Source: Kiritimatiellia bacterium
GTDB lineage: Bacteria; Verrucomicrobiota; Kiritimatiellia; CAIQIC01; JAGNIJ01
Assembly: GCA_018001225.1 (NCBI GenBank)
Contig: JAGNIJ010000028.1
Location: 1 to 55,676 of the forward strand
Reading direction: 5' to 3'
Length of the DNA: 55,676 nt
A program made the translations under genes and the position numbers. Under the pieces are notes generated by a model that was not told where the DNA came from, ran no database searches, and worked only from the letters and a program-made list of their open reading frames with translations. Shown piece after piece: positions 28,201-35,498 of this stretch. Each line of letters starts with the position of its first letter. The first letter of the stretch is position 1.

Positions 28201-28797
28201 TTTTTCACCACCAAGGGGCTGGGCAAGGGCACGGGGCTGGGCCTGGCGACCCTCTACGGCGTGGTCAAGCAGAACCACGGTTTTATCGACGTGGACAGCC
28301 GGCCGGGCCGGGGCACCGCCTTCAACATCTACCTGCCGCGGGCCCTCGAGGAGGAGACGGGCGAGCCGGCGAAGGAAGGCCCATCCTCCGTCGCGGGCAC
28401 GGAAACCATCCTGTTCGTCGAGGACTCCGAATCGCTGGTCAAGCTGGTGACGACGCTCCTGAAGAAGCGGGGCTATAACGTCCTGGCCGCCGGCCTGCCG
28501 ACCGCCGCCTTGGAAATGGTCCGGAACTACCCGAACCCCATCCACCTGCTCATCGCCGACGTGATCATGCCCGGCATGAACGGCCGCGAAATGGCGGATC
28601 TTATCCGGGCGCAGCGGCCGGAGATCCGGGTCATTTACATGTCCGGTTACACGGCTGACGTCATCGCCCATCACGGCGTGCTGGAGCCCGGCGTGGACTT
28701 CCTGCAGAAACCGGTGTACGGGAAATCGTTGTTGGCGAAGATCCGGGAAGTGCTGGACCGCGAGTCCGGCGCCCCCGGCGCGGAATCGAAAGCGTGA
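25246..28797 (+). CDS. Hybrid histidine kinase with two periplasmic solute-binding domains
   Basis: The 1,183-residue product starts at an ATG with GGAGG upstream and a signal peptide (about 1-23). Two SBP_bac_3-type periplasmic domains (about 26-250 and 257-480; CEYDYPPYCV and GDNAYPPYEF) suggest amino-acid-like or other small ligands. One membrane helix (about 485-508), two PAS domains (about 520-640 and 678-790), HisKA (GVAHDFNNMLG with H814), HATPase (DTGAGM, GKGTGLGL) and a C-terminal receiver (D1105 in LIADVIMPGMNG) follow. It autophosphorylates at H814 and can pass phosphate to its own receiver and probably to another regulator. It is a candidate kinase for the three PAS proteins encoded before it. 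Confidence 0.92.
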   Translation: MKTGRQMYAGMALLLAVHAAAAADAPILSGCEYDYPPYCVVAPDGQAGGFSVELLRAALKTMGREVTFKVGAWSEIKQDLAEGRLQTLPLVGRTPEREALYDFTIPYLPVHGTIVVRADNQDIRTTADLKGRQVAVLKGDNAEEYLRRSDFGATIVPRPSFETALRELSAGQHDAVVIQKLVAVQLMRQAGITNLQAVGPPLKDFTQSLCFAVREGDKDLLDILNEGLSIVMADGTFRRLHTKWFAELEAEGRLRSRIVVGGDNAYPPYEFLDERGRPAGFNVDLTRAIARRMGLHVDIRLDTWAAVRTGLERGEVDVLQGMFYSAERDETISFSPPHSIVQYAVVVRRGSPLPQGATDLKGLTLLVQNRDIMHDWAAARGLGAQVEPVDSQNTALGRLRAGAGDAALVSVVQAHYWIQHHGWADLDVSEAALFSPEYCYAVRRGNERLLALFSEGLAALKASGEYRQIQARWLGPYEPSGVPVRRVIALLLGALALAAFFAVTGVVLRRQVHRRTAELRASEALWRSYVEYAPYAIFIGDKQGRHVQVNPEACRITGYSQEEMRAMGLTDFLAPESREAGLRDFARLKETGEARGEYAFVTKSGERRWWTIAAVKLTEDRYLGYVSDVTERRAGENKIRAAQEETQGLLEEARLARRALLSLVEDQRLAQEQLRTLTERQDALLSAVPDIIMEVDANKVYTWANPAGLEFFGPDVIGREARYYFEGEQDTYRRVQPLFDGRGEVIYLESLQRRHDGQKRLLAWWCRVLKDEKGRVTGALSTARDITDQKNLEEQFRQAQKIDAVGRLAGGVAHDFNNMLGVILGHAEMALEQVKPMQPVYEDLQEIQRAAQRSADLTRQLLAFARKQTVEPRVLNLNETVSGMLKMLRRLIGEDIELVWQPGPGLWPVCIDPVQVDQVLANLAVNARDAIRGVGQLTIRTENVTVRPADLAAHADASAGEYILLKVSDTGAGMDQATMAHLFEPFFTTKGLGKGTGLGLATLYGVVKQNHGFIDVDSRPGRGTAFNIYLPRALEEETGEPAKEGPSSVAGTETILFVEDSESLVKLVTTLLKKRGYNVLAAGLPTAALEMVRNYPNPIHLLIADVIMPGMNGREMADLIRAQRPEIRVIYMSGYTADVIAHHGVLEPGVDFLQKPVYGKSLLAKIREVLDRESGAPGAESKA

Positions 28798-28804
28798 TCG
28801 AACC

Positions 28805-31800
28805 ATGAGTGAGATCCTGGCCGGTCAGATGGACTATGCCCTGCTGATCAGCGGGATGGCGTGGCTGTTCGCGGCCGCGGCGGCCTGGGGCCTGGCCCGC
28901 GAGCCCGCGCCGGCCGGCGCCTGGCGCTGGTTGGCCTGGTTCGGCGTGGCCCAGGGCCTGGCCGACTGGACGGATATCCTCCTGTTGATCCGGCCGGCGG
29001 CGCCGGGCCTGCTGCTCGCCCGTCTCCTGCTCCTGCTCTTCGCGTCCCTTGCGCTGGTGGAATTTGCGGCCGCCCGTTTCCGACCGGCCGTCCGCGGCGC
29101 GCTCGTCCGGCACGCCGCCGTCTTTATCCTGGTCGGCATGGCCTTCCTGGGCGGCGCGGCCGGCGTGCCGGGATTCCTGGCGGCGCTGCGTCCGCTGCTG
29201 CTTCTCCCCGCCGGACTTTTCGCCGCGGCGGCGTTGTGGCGGCCGGGCGGGGCCGCCACGCCGGCATCGGATCGTTTGCCGGTGGCCGCCGGAGGCCTGG
29301 CCGGCTATGTTCTGGTCCAAGGGTTGGTTCTTCCCGCCGTTCCGCTGGGGATCGCCGGCTGGCTGCCGACGGAGCCGCTGTTTGCCGCTGTGCTGCGCGT
29401 CCCGCCTGAACTGGTCCGCATGGCGGGCGCCATCCTGGCCGGTTCGGCGCTGCTCGGCCACTACAACCGCATGGTTCGCGCCGCGTCGCCGGAAGGCATC
29501 GCGCGCCGCGGCCCTTCGCCGCTCCTGGGGCTGACGCTGGCCATGGCGGGCATCTTGTCCGTCGGGTGGCTGTTGACCCAGACCGCCGGGCGCACGCGCG
29601 CGGCGGCCATGCGGAATGAAATCCGGCTGCGCACACAGATCGCCGCCGCCGCCGTGCCGCGCGAACCGGTCCTTGCCCTGCGATGGGGCGATGCGGACCT
29701 CGAGTCCGCCGGCTACCAGGCGCTCAAGGCGCTCATGATGAGCCTGCGCGCGGCGAACGCCGATCTTCGCTTCGCCTCCCTGATGGGCGTGCGGGACGGG
29801 GAATCCTACGTGCTGGTGGATTCGGAGCCGCCCGATTCGCCGGACTACTCGCCGCCCGGCCAGCACTACGCCGAGGCGGACCCGGAGTACAATCGCCTCC
29901 TGGCCCGGGCCGAGGACTTCGTCATCGGCCCGCTCTATGATCGCTGGGGCGCCTGGATGACCGGCGCCGCGCCGGTCGCCCGGCCCGATCCCGGCACGGT
30001 CGTGGCCCTGGCGCTGGACCTGGACGCCGGAGGCTGGGCCGTCCAGGTCGCCCTGGCGCGTCTGCCGATGCTGCTCCTCGTGCTGCTGGTCAGCGGGCTG
30101 GTCGCGGTGTTCTTCGCGATCCAGGGCCGGACCCGGGAGGCCGCTCGCGTCAAGGCCGCCCTGGCGGACCGGATCCGATCCCAGCAGGAGGCCATCGTCA
30201 GCCTGGCCCGCTCCGGCGTCCCGGCCTCGGGTGATTTTGCCGCCGCCGCGCGGGAACTTACGGAACGGGCGTCGGCGGCCATGAGAGTCGAGCGGGTCAG
30301 CGCCTGGCTCGGTCAACCGGGAACGGGAAGCCTGCGCTGCGTGGATTTGTTCGAGCGCTCCACGGGCCGGCATTCGAGCGGTATGATCGTGCAGGCCGAG
30401 AACTGCCCGCGCTATTTCGAAGCCCTGGCGACGGACCGCGCCATCGATGCGTCCGACGCGCCGCGCGATCCGCGCACGGCGGAATTGCAGGCCGACTACC
30501 TTGCCCCGCTGCGCATCGCCTCGCTGCTGGATGCCCCCATCCGGGTTTCCGGCCAGGTCGAGGGCGTGGTGAGTTTCGAGCAGGTCGGAACGCCGCGAAC
30601 CTGGCAGGCGGACGAGATCCGGTTCGCCGGCGAACTGGCCGACCATGCGGCCCAGGCGCTGCTGGCCGCCGATCGCGCCCGCTCGGCGGCGGAGCGCAAG
30701 GAACTGGATGACCGCATGCGGCAGGTACAGAAGCTGGAATCGCTGGGGATCCTGGCCGGAGGCATTGCCCACGATTTCAACAACCTGCTCATGCCGATCA
30801 TGGGCCACGCGGACATGATGAGCGAGGAACTGCCCGCCGACTTCCCCTATCAGGCCAACCTCAAGGAAATCGTTGGCTTGACCGAGAAGGCCGCCGATCT
30901 TTGCCGCCAGATGCTGGCCTACGCGGGCCGCGGGCATCCGTCCGCCGAGCCGCAGGACCTGTCCCGGCTGATGCTGAAAATGCACGCCATGCTGGAAGTG
31001 GCCGTGGCCCGGCGGGCGGGGCTGGAGTACCGGATGGCCGGATCCCTGCCGCCGGTCAACGTGGATGCGGCGCAGTTCCGGCAGGTCGTGATGAACCTGG
31101 TGCTCAATGCCGCCGAGGCCGTGGAGGCGCGGAGCACCGGGGATGGGCGGATTGTTATCTCGATGGGCCTGGCGGACGTGGCGCGGGGCTACCTGGATGC
31201 ATGCGCCCCCGGCACCTCCGCCCCGCCGGGGCGCTACGTGTTTCTAGACGTCCAAGATAACGGCGAGGGCATGAGTGCCGAGACGCTCGCGCGGGTGTTC
31301 GATCCGTTTTTCTCCACCCGCTTTGTCGGCCGCGGCCTCGGTCTTCCCGCGACACTTGGCATCGTGCACAGCCACGGCGGGGCGATTCACATGGAAAGCC
31401 AGCCCGGCGAAGGATCGACGTTCCGTCTCCTGCTGCCGCCGGCCGCCGCCCAACCGGCTATCCCCGCCCCGGCACGTCCCCCCGCGTGGCGCGGGCACGG
31501 CACGGTCCTGCTGGTGGACGATGAGGCGCCTGTTCGCCATGTGGCCCGGCTGATGCTGGAGAAAATAGGGTTCCGGGTCCGGACGGCGGCGGACGGGCGG
31601 GAGGCCCTCGAGCAGTTCCAGGCGCAAGGCGGCGATATCGACATCGTCCTGCTGGACCTGACCATGCCGGGCCTGAAGGGCAACCTGGTGCTCGACGAAC
31701 TGCGGCGAATCCGGCCCGGGGTGCGCGTGGTTCTATCGAGCGGTTTCGAGGAAAGGGATGTGCGATCCCGGATTGCGGGTGCCGAGGATGTCGGCTTCAT

Positions 31801-31888
31801 TCAAAAACCCTATACCCAGGCCAAGTTGGCCGAGCAACTCGGCCGCTGGATGGATTCCTCCCCGGGCCGCGAGGGCGAAGGAACATGA
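28805..31888 (+). CDS. Hybrid histidine kinase with multi-helix membrane sensor and GAF domain
   Basis: The 1,027-residue product begins with about eight membrane helices (8-265), a small extracytoplasmic segment (about 285-405), a further helix (about 418-440), a GAF domain (about 475-630, RVERVSAWLGQPG, LDAPIRVSGQVEGVVSFE), HisKA (GGIAHDFNNLLMP, H656), HATPase (VNLVLNAAEAV, DNGEGM, GRGLGLPATLGIV) and a receiver (D951 in LLDLTMPGLKG). It lies 7 bp after the first hybrid kinase and overlaps the next gene by 4 bp, so it belongs to the same transcript. GAF domains bind cyclic nucleotides, tetrapyrroles or other small molecules; nothing here fixes the ligand. Confidence 0.9.
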   Translation: MSEILAGQMDYALLISGMAWLFAAAAAWGLAREPAPAGAWRWLAWFGVAQGLADWTDILLLIRPAAPGLLLARLLLLLFASLALVEFAAARFRPAVRGALVRHAAVFILVGMAFLGGAAGVPGFLAALRPLLLLPAGLFAAAALWRPGGAATPASDRLPVAAGGLAGYVLVQGLVLPAVPLGIAGWLPTEPLFAAVLRVPPELVRMAGAILAGSALLGHYNRMVRAASPEGIARRGPSPLLGLTLAMAGILSVGWLLTQTAGRTRAAAMRNEIRLRTQIAAAAVPREPVLALRWGDADLESAGYQALKALMMSLRAANADLRFASLMGVRDGESYVLVDSEPPDSPDYSPPGQHYAEADPEYNRLLARAEDFVIGPLYDRWGAWMTGAAPVARPDPGTVVALALDLDAGGWAVQVALARLPMLLLVLLVSGLVAVFFAIQGRTREAARVKAALADRIRSQQEAIVSLARSGVPASGDFAAAARELTERASAAMRVERVSAWLGQPGTGSLRCVDLFERSTGRHSSGMIVQAENCPRYFEALATDRAIDASDAPRDPRTAELQADYLAPLRIASLLDAPIRVSGQVEGVVSFEQVGTPRTWQADEIRFAGELADHAAQALLAADRARSAAERKELDDRMRQVQKLESLGILAGGIAHDFNNLLMPIMGHADMMSEELPADFPYQANLKEIVGLTEKAADLCRQMLAYAGRGHPSAEPQDLSRLMLKMHAMLEVAVARRAGLEYRMAGSLPPVNVDAAQFRQVVMNLVLNAAEAVEARSTGDGRIVISMGLADVARGYLDACAPGTSAPPGRYVFLDVQDNGEGMSAETLARVFDPFFSTRFVGRGLGLPATLGIVHSHGGAIHMESQPGEGSTFRLLLPPAAAQPAIPAPARPPAWRGHGTVLLVDDEAPVRHVARLMLEKIGFRVRTAADGREALEQFQAQGGDIDIVLLDLTMPGLKGNLVLDELRRIRPGVRVVLSSGFEERDVRSRIAGAEDVGFIQKPYTQAKLAEQLGRWMDSSPGREGEGT

Positions 31889-33801
31889 CACCCGCCACGG
31901 AAACGCTACGGCCGGCCTTCGACACGTTGTTCGGAGCCCGGTGGAGCGTCGCGCTCGTCGAGCCGCCGGAGGTCGCGCCTGCGGTGGAGCCGTTTCACTC
32001 CCCCGACGCGCCGCCCCCGCTCTGGGCTCCTCCCTGGCCGTTCCTGTGCCTGCGCGCGTATCTGATCCAGCACGCGGGATGCGCGACGCAATTCGTCGAC
32101 GCCCGCCTCTCCGGCGGAGACGGGGAATGGACCTCGTCGTTGCGCGAGGGATCCGGCCCGTGCGCCGTCGTGGTCCGCGCGGCGGGGCCGTGGCTGGAAA
32201 GTGTCGCGGCCACGTTGAAGGCCGTCCGGCGCGCCGTGCCGGCCGCCGTCACCGTCGTTTGCGGCGACGCTGTCACCAACTTCCCGGCCGCGGTCCGGAA
32301 CCTCCCCGCGATGGACTATGCCATCCGCGGCGATCCGGAACCGGTGTTGAGAGCCCTGCTGTACCGCCTGGAGCATGGGCGCCCGTTCGAGAGCCTGCCG
32401 GGATTGTGGCGCGCCGGGCAACCGGAGCCCGCTCCCGCCAGGAACGCGGACCTCGACAGCCTGTTCCTGTGGGAGCCCGAAGGCATCGCCTGGTCCGCTT
32501 ACCGGCGGGACGAAGGCCGTCGCGCCGCGATGCGTCTGACGCGCGGTGCGGAAAGCCATGAAAGCTCGCCGGCCGCGTGCCGTGCGGCCTCTCTCGATCA
32601 GGCGGCCGCTGTTCTCGAGCAGTTCGGTCCGCTTGGAATCGCCGAGGTGCAGCTCGATGACCCGCCCGGCTTCTGGACGCTCCCGCGGCTGGAACGCTGG
32701 TGCGCGAAGCTTCAGGCCCGGAACAACGGCCAAGCCTGGAGCCTTCGGCTTTTTCCCTATCCGCTCCCCGCGTCGGTCCGGGAAAACCTGGCGGCCTCGG
32801 GCTGCGTCCGAATCGAGTTCGAGTGCCCGGCGGCGGGACGGGACGCCCTGGCGCGGCACGATTTCCATCTTTCCCTGCCGGAGTTCCGCGAGACCATCCG
32901 GCCGTTGAATGCTCTCGGCATCGCCTGCCACTTTCGTTTCGAGTTCGAAAGCCCGGAGTCCGTGCTCGAAAGTGTGCCCGGACTCGATCGACAGCTTCTC
33001 GCGCTCGACGGCCCCTCGTTCACGCTCGCCGTGGCCGAGCCCGGCCCTCCGCCGGGTTCGGCCGGCGCACGGGATTTTTCGGCCGCGCTCGTTCTGGCCG
33101 GCCAGGGGCTCTGCAAGAGTCCGCGCCGCTGGTGGCGCGATGCGCGGCGCGGGGCCCGGCATGCCGCGCGCCGGCGGATCGATCGCCTGCTGGTCGTGCT
33201 CGCTCGCGGCACGCGGCTTTATGCTGATCCGCCTCTGGTGGAGAACGCCCCCGCGCGCCTCCCCTCGCCGCCGGTCGAGCGGCGGGGCTTCGCGGGAGGG
33301 CTGCTCTTGTTCTGCGTCCTCTACGGCGTGGCCTTTCCGCTCTGGTTCGGCCAGTGGGCCTGGCTGACCTGGAGCCAGTCCCGCGGAGGATGGTACGCCG
33401 ACGGCACGATCAAGTTCATGGCCTTGCTGGAATACGGCTGGATCGCCTTCATCACGCTGGCCGGGATGCGAGCGGCCTGGTGGGTCTGGCGCGGGTATCC
33501 AGGGGGACGGTCGCGGGCCCGCTCCTATATCGCGCTGCGTGCCGCCGGCTTCGCAGCGTGCTATGCGCTGTTGAGGCTCCTCTTCCGGCATCGGGCCGCG
33601 CCCGAAACCTGGATCATCCTTCAGGCGGCCTGGACCGGGCAGTTGGCGCGAGAAGGACTGCTCTTCATCCTGTGGGGCCTTTACTTATGGCGGTCTGCGC
33701 GGGTCCGTGCGACGTACGGCGGACTGGTCTGCCGCGCTCGCGTCAGGAGCCCGGACGACGGGACGTTCGATCCCGGTTCCTGCGCTTCCACCATTGAATG
33801 A
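31885..33801 (+). CDS. B12-binding/radical-SAM-like protein lacking cluster cysteines, with membrane C-terminus
   Basis: The first 190 residues resemble the B12-binding domain of B12-dependent radical SAM enzymes (PFLCLRAYLIQHAG, VTVVCGDAVTNFPAAVRNL, MDYAIRGDPEPVLRALL, PGLWRAG). The next 200 resemble the radical-SAM barrel (IAEVQLDDPPGFWTLPRLERW, LAASGCVRIEFECP). The expected CxxxCxxC loop is replaced by TRGAESHESSPAACR, so a 4Fe-4S/SAM centre cannot form in the usual way. The C-terminus has about four membrane helices (near 471, 511, 548 and 590). The start overlaps the hybrid-kinase stop (ATGA), so it is part of the sensor operon. A sensory or scaffold role is only an inference. Its 3' end overlaps the convergent PEP-CTERM gene by 59 bp. 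Confidence 0.62.
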   Translation: MTPATETLRPAFDTLFGARWSVALVEPPEVAPAVEPFHSPDAPPPLWAPPWPFLCLRAYLIQHAGCATQFVDARLSGGDGEWTSSLREGSGPCAVVVRAAGPWLESVAATLKAVRRAVPAAVTVVCGDAVTNFPAAVRNLPAMDYAIRGDPEPVLRALLYRLEHGRPFESLPGLWRAGQPEPAPARNADLDSLFLWEPEGIAWSAYRRDEGRRAAMRLTRGAESHESSPAACRAASLDQAAAVLEQFGPLGIAEVQLDDPPGFWTLPRLERWCAKLQARNNGQAWSLRLFPYPLPASVRENLAASGCVRIEFECPAAGRDALARHDFHLSLPEFRETIRPLNALGIACHFRFEFESPESVLESVPGLDRQLLALDGPSFTLAVAEPGPPPGSAGARDFSAALVLAGQGLCKSPRRWWRDARRGARHAARRRIDRLLVVLARGTRLYADPPLVENAPARLPSPPVERRGFAGGLLLFCVLYGVAFPLWFGQWAWLTWSQSRGGWYADGTIKFMALLEYGWIAFITLAGMRAAWWVWRGYPGGRSRARSYIALRAAGFAACYALLRLLFRHRAAPETWIILQAAWTGQLAREGLLFILWGLYLWRSARVRATYGGLVCRARVRSPDDGTFDPGSCASTIE

Positions 33802-34534
33802 AGGCCCAGCCGAGCAGTGAACCTCCGGCGAGCACCAGGGTCGAGGGCTCGGGCGTCTGCGGCGGAGGCGGAGGCCCGTCGCCCGTGTAATCGTAGGTGA
33901 CGCTCACCGTCCCCGAGACACTCAAGGGATCGATCTGCTGCTGCGCCCCGCCCAGGCTGCCGAGATTCAGATACTGGCTCGCGTTGAGTGTGAGCGTGTA
34001 GCTGCCCGTGCCGATGAATCCCGTCAGCGAGGACCAGAACATGCTGGCCACCTCTCCGGATGAAGAACGTGACACGGATTGGCCGAGGACTTGCCCGTAG
34101 TCGCTGCCCTGCGCGCTGAAGTTGGCCGTTCCCCCGACTTCCGCGTCGCCGTCATTGGCGGCGAGGCTCACGCTGTTGGAAGTCGAGGCGACCACCGTGC
34201 CTATCGGATTCTGGAAGCTGCCGTTCAGCAAGACGACGTCGGCCGAGGTCAGGGTCGCTTGCCCGCCGAAACCGACGGTGCTTGACGCGGCGCCCGTGCT
34301 GTCGTTGTCCACCCGCAGCGCGCCGCCGTTGGCATACAGTACGAGCGTGATGAGAATGGAATTGATCGTGCCCCACGCCGGCTGGTCGAACTGGTTGAAT
34401 TCCAGGTCGGCCGTCAGGTTCGGGATGCCGGAAAAAACCTCGGTCTCCGTGATGGTGGCGGCCCGTCCGGAAAAAGTCAGTCCGGTTCCGAGAAGGATCG
34501 CCATGCCTGCCTGAATAATGCGCTTCTCGATCAT
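33743..34534 (-). CDS. PEP-CTERM surface protein, choice-of-anchor-E-like
   Basis: The 263-residue product has a signal peptide (about 1-26, LTFSGRAA), a beta-rich extracellular domain of the choice-of-anchor-E type (ATITETEVFSG, LEFNQFDQPAWGTINSIL), a proline linker and a PEP-CTERM sorting signal: PEP at 228-230, a hydrophobic helix (LVLAGGSLLGWAFIQWW) and a basic tail. An exosortase should cut and anchor or release it together with exopolysaccharide; no exosortase gene is in the window. It is divergent from the NarL-type regulator and shares the intergenic palindrome with it. Its 3' end overlaps the last gene of the sensor operon on the opposite strand. Confidence 0.85.
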   Translation of the reverse strand: MIEKRIIQAGMAILLGTGLTFSGRAATITETEVFSGIPNLTADLEFNQFDQPAWGTINSILITLVLYANGGALRVDNDSTGAASSTVGFGGQATLTSADVVLLNGSFQNPIGTVVASTSNSVSLAANDGDAEVGGTANFSAQGSDYGQVLGQSVSRSSSGEVASMFWSSLTGFIGTGSYTLTLNASQYLNLGSLGGAQQQIDPLSVSGTVSVTYDYTGDGPPPPPQTPEPSTLVLAGGSLLGWAFIQWWKRRNRDRTSRRPGS

Positions 34535-34668
34535 GTAGCGACCGTCTCGTTGCTCAATGTTCCTAACCTGACTGCGGTGATGCCGGCACCGGACCGAAAA
34601 GCCAATTTACAGGAGCAAGTCTAATGAGCCCCCTTTTCTTCGTCTGTAGTCCATGCAGCGGATTTTTT

Positions 34669-34686
34669 TGTAGGAATCGCCCTACA
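34669..34686. promoter_or_regulatory. Palindromic operator TGTAGG-N6-CCTACA
   Basis: A perfect 6+6 palindrome lies between the PEP-CTERM gene and the NarL-type regulator gene. CTGTAG half-sites lie on both sides (34644-34649 and 34691-34696). The spacing and form resemble the GacA/UvrY box (TGTAAG-N6-CTTACA) recognised by NarL/FixJ regulators, so binding by the neighbouring product and autoregulation are likely. Inference. Confidence 0.55.
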
Positions 34687-34749
34687 GATGCTGTAGATTG
34701 AATGGTGTCGCATCTGTTGACGCACGCGATTGTTATTGGGTAATCGGAT

Positions 34750-35424
34750 ATGAAAAGAATGCCGGAGGCATCCGGGAAGAAGCGGATATTCATTGTTGAT
34801 GACCATCCTTGCACCCGGCAAGGGCTCGCCTCCGCCATCGACGCGCGCGACGATCTCTGCGTGTGTGGCGAGGCCTCGGGATGGCACGAAGCGATGGAGA
34901 AGATCGAGCGACTTCACCCGGATGTCGTCATGCTCGACCTGGGCTTGCCCGATGGATACGGATGGACGCTGATCGAGCAGTTGAAGGCGAAGGATGCGCT
35001 GCCGCCTACGATTGTCCTTTCCATGTCGGACGAGGAGTACTTCGCGCCACGCTTGCTCCGGGCCGGGGCCCGTGGATACATGATGAAGACCGCGCCCCTT
35101 CCGCTATTGGTGGAAGCCATCCATAAGGTGCTGGCGGGTCATATCGCCGTCAGCGACAGGGTGGCGTCCCGCTTGATCTCCAAGGGTACACAACTGGCAG
35201 CGGACGCATCCGAGGGTGTCGGAAACTGGGACCGTTTGAGCGATCGGGAACTTCAGGTTCTCGAGCTCCTTCGGCAGGGACTGCGAGCCAGGGATATTGC
35301 CGGCCAGCTGGGCATCAGCCGGAAAACAGTGGATACCTACAAGGCGCGCTTGATGGAGAAACTGGGCATCCAGACGGATATCGAACTCCGTGGCCGTCCT
35401 GCGGGGAACTCCCCTCCATCGTGA
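34750..35424 (+). CDS. NarL/FixJ-family response regulator
   Basis: The 224-residue product has a receiver domain (about 12-130; IFIVDDHP, phosphoacceptor D63 in MLDLGLPDG, LSMSDEE, lysine in MMKTAPLP) and a LuxR-type helix-turn-helix (about 158-215; LSDRELQVLELLRQG, GISRKTVDTYKARLMEKLGI). It binds DNA as a dimer when phosphorylated. No cognate kinase lies next to it; the hybrid kinases 3 kb upstream are candidates. The ATG at 34750 lacks a good ribosome site; the ATG at 34759 is an alternative. The upstream palindrome at 34669-34686 is a plausible operator. Confidence 0.93.
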   Translation: MKRMPEASGKKRIFIVDDHPCTRQGLASAIDARDDLCVCGEASGWHEAMEKIERLHPDVVMLDLGLPDGYGWTLIEQLKAKDALPPTIVLSMSDEEYFAPRLLRAGARGYMMKTAPLPLLVEAIHKVLAGHIAVSDRVASRLISKGTQLAADASEGVGNWDRLSDRELQVLELLRQGLRARDIAGQLGISRKTVDTYKARLMEKLGIQTDIELRGRPAGNSPPS

Positions 35425-35498
35425 TCGTTGACCGCATACGCCCTCCCGGACTGCTTGCGAAACCTCCTGTCCCGAATTGCCGGGCTGTGCAGAGTTGA

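Noticed and set aside
24976..28806. A 1,276-codon open frame antisense to the hybrid kinase
   Set aside because: Shadow of the GC-rich kinase gene; no domain or ribosome site.
34717..34745. Sigma-70 promoter (TTGACG ... TAATCG) for the NarL-type regulator
   Set aside because: The -10 is poor and would place the transcript start at or after the ATG.
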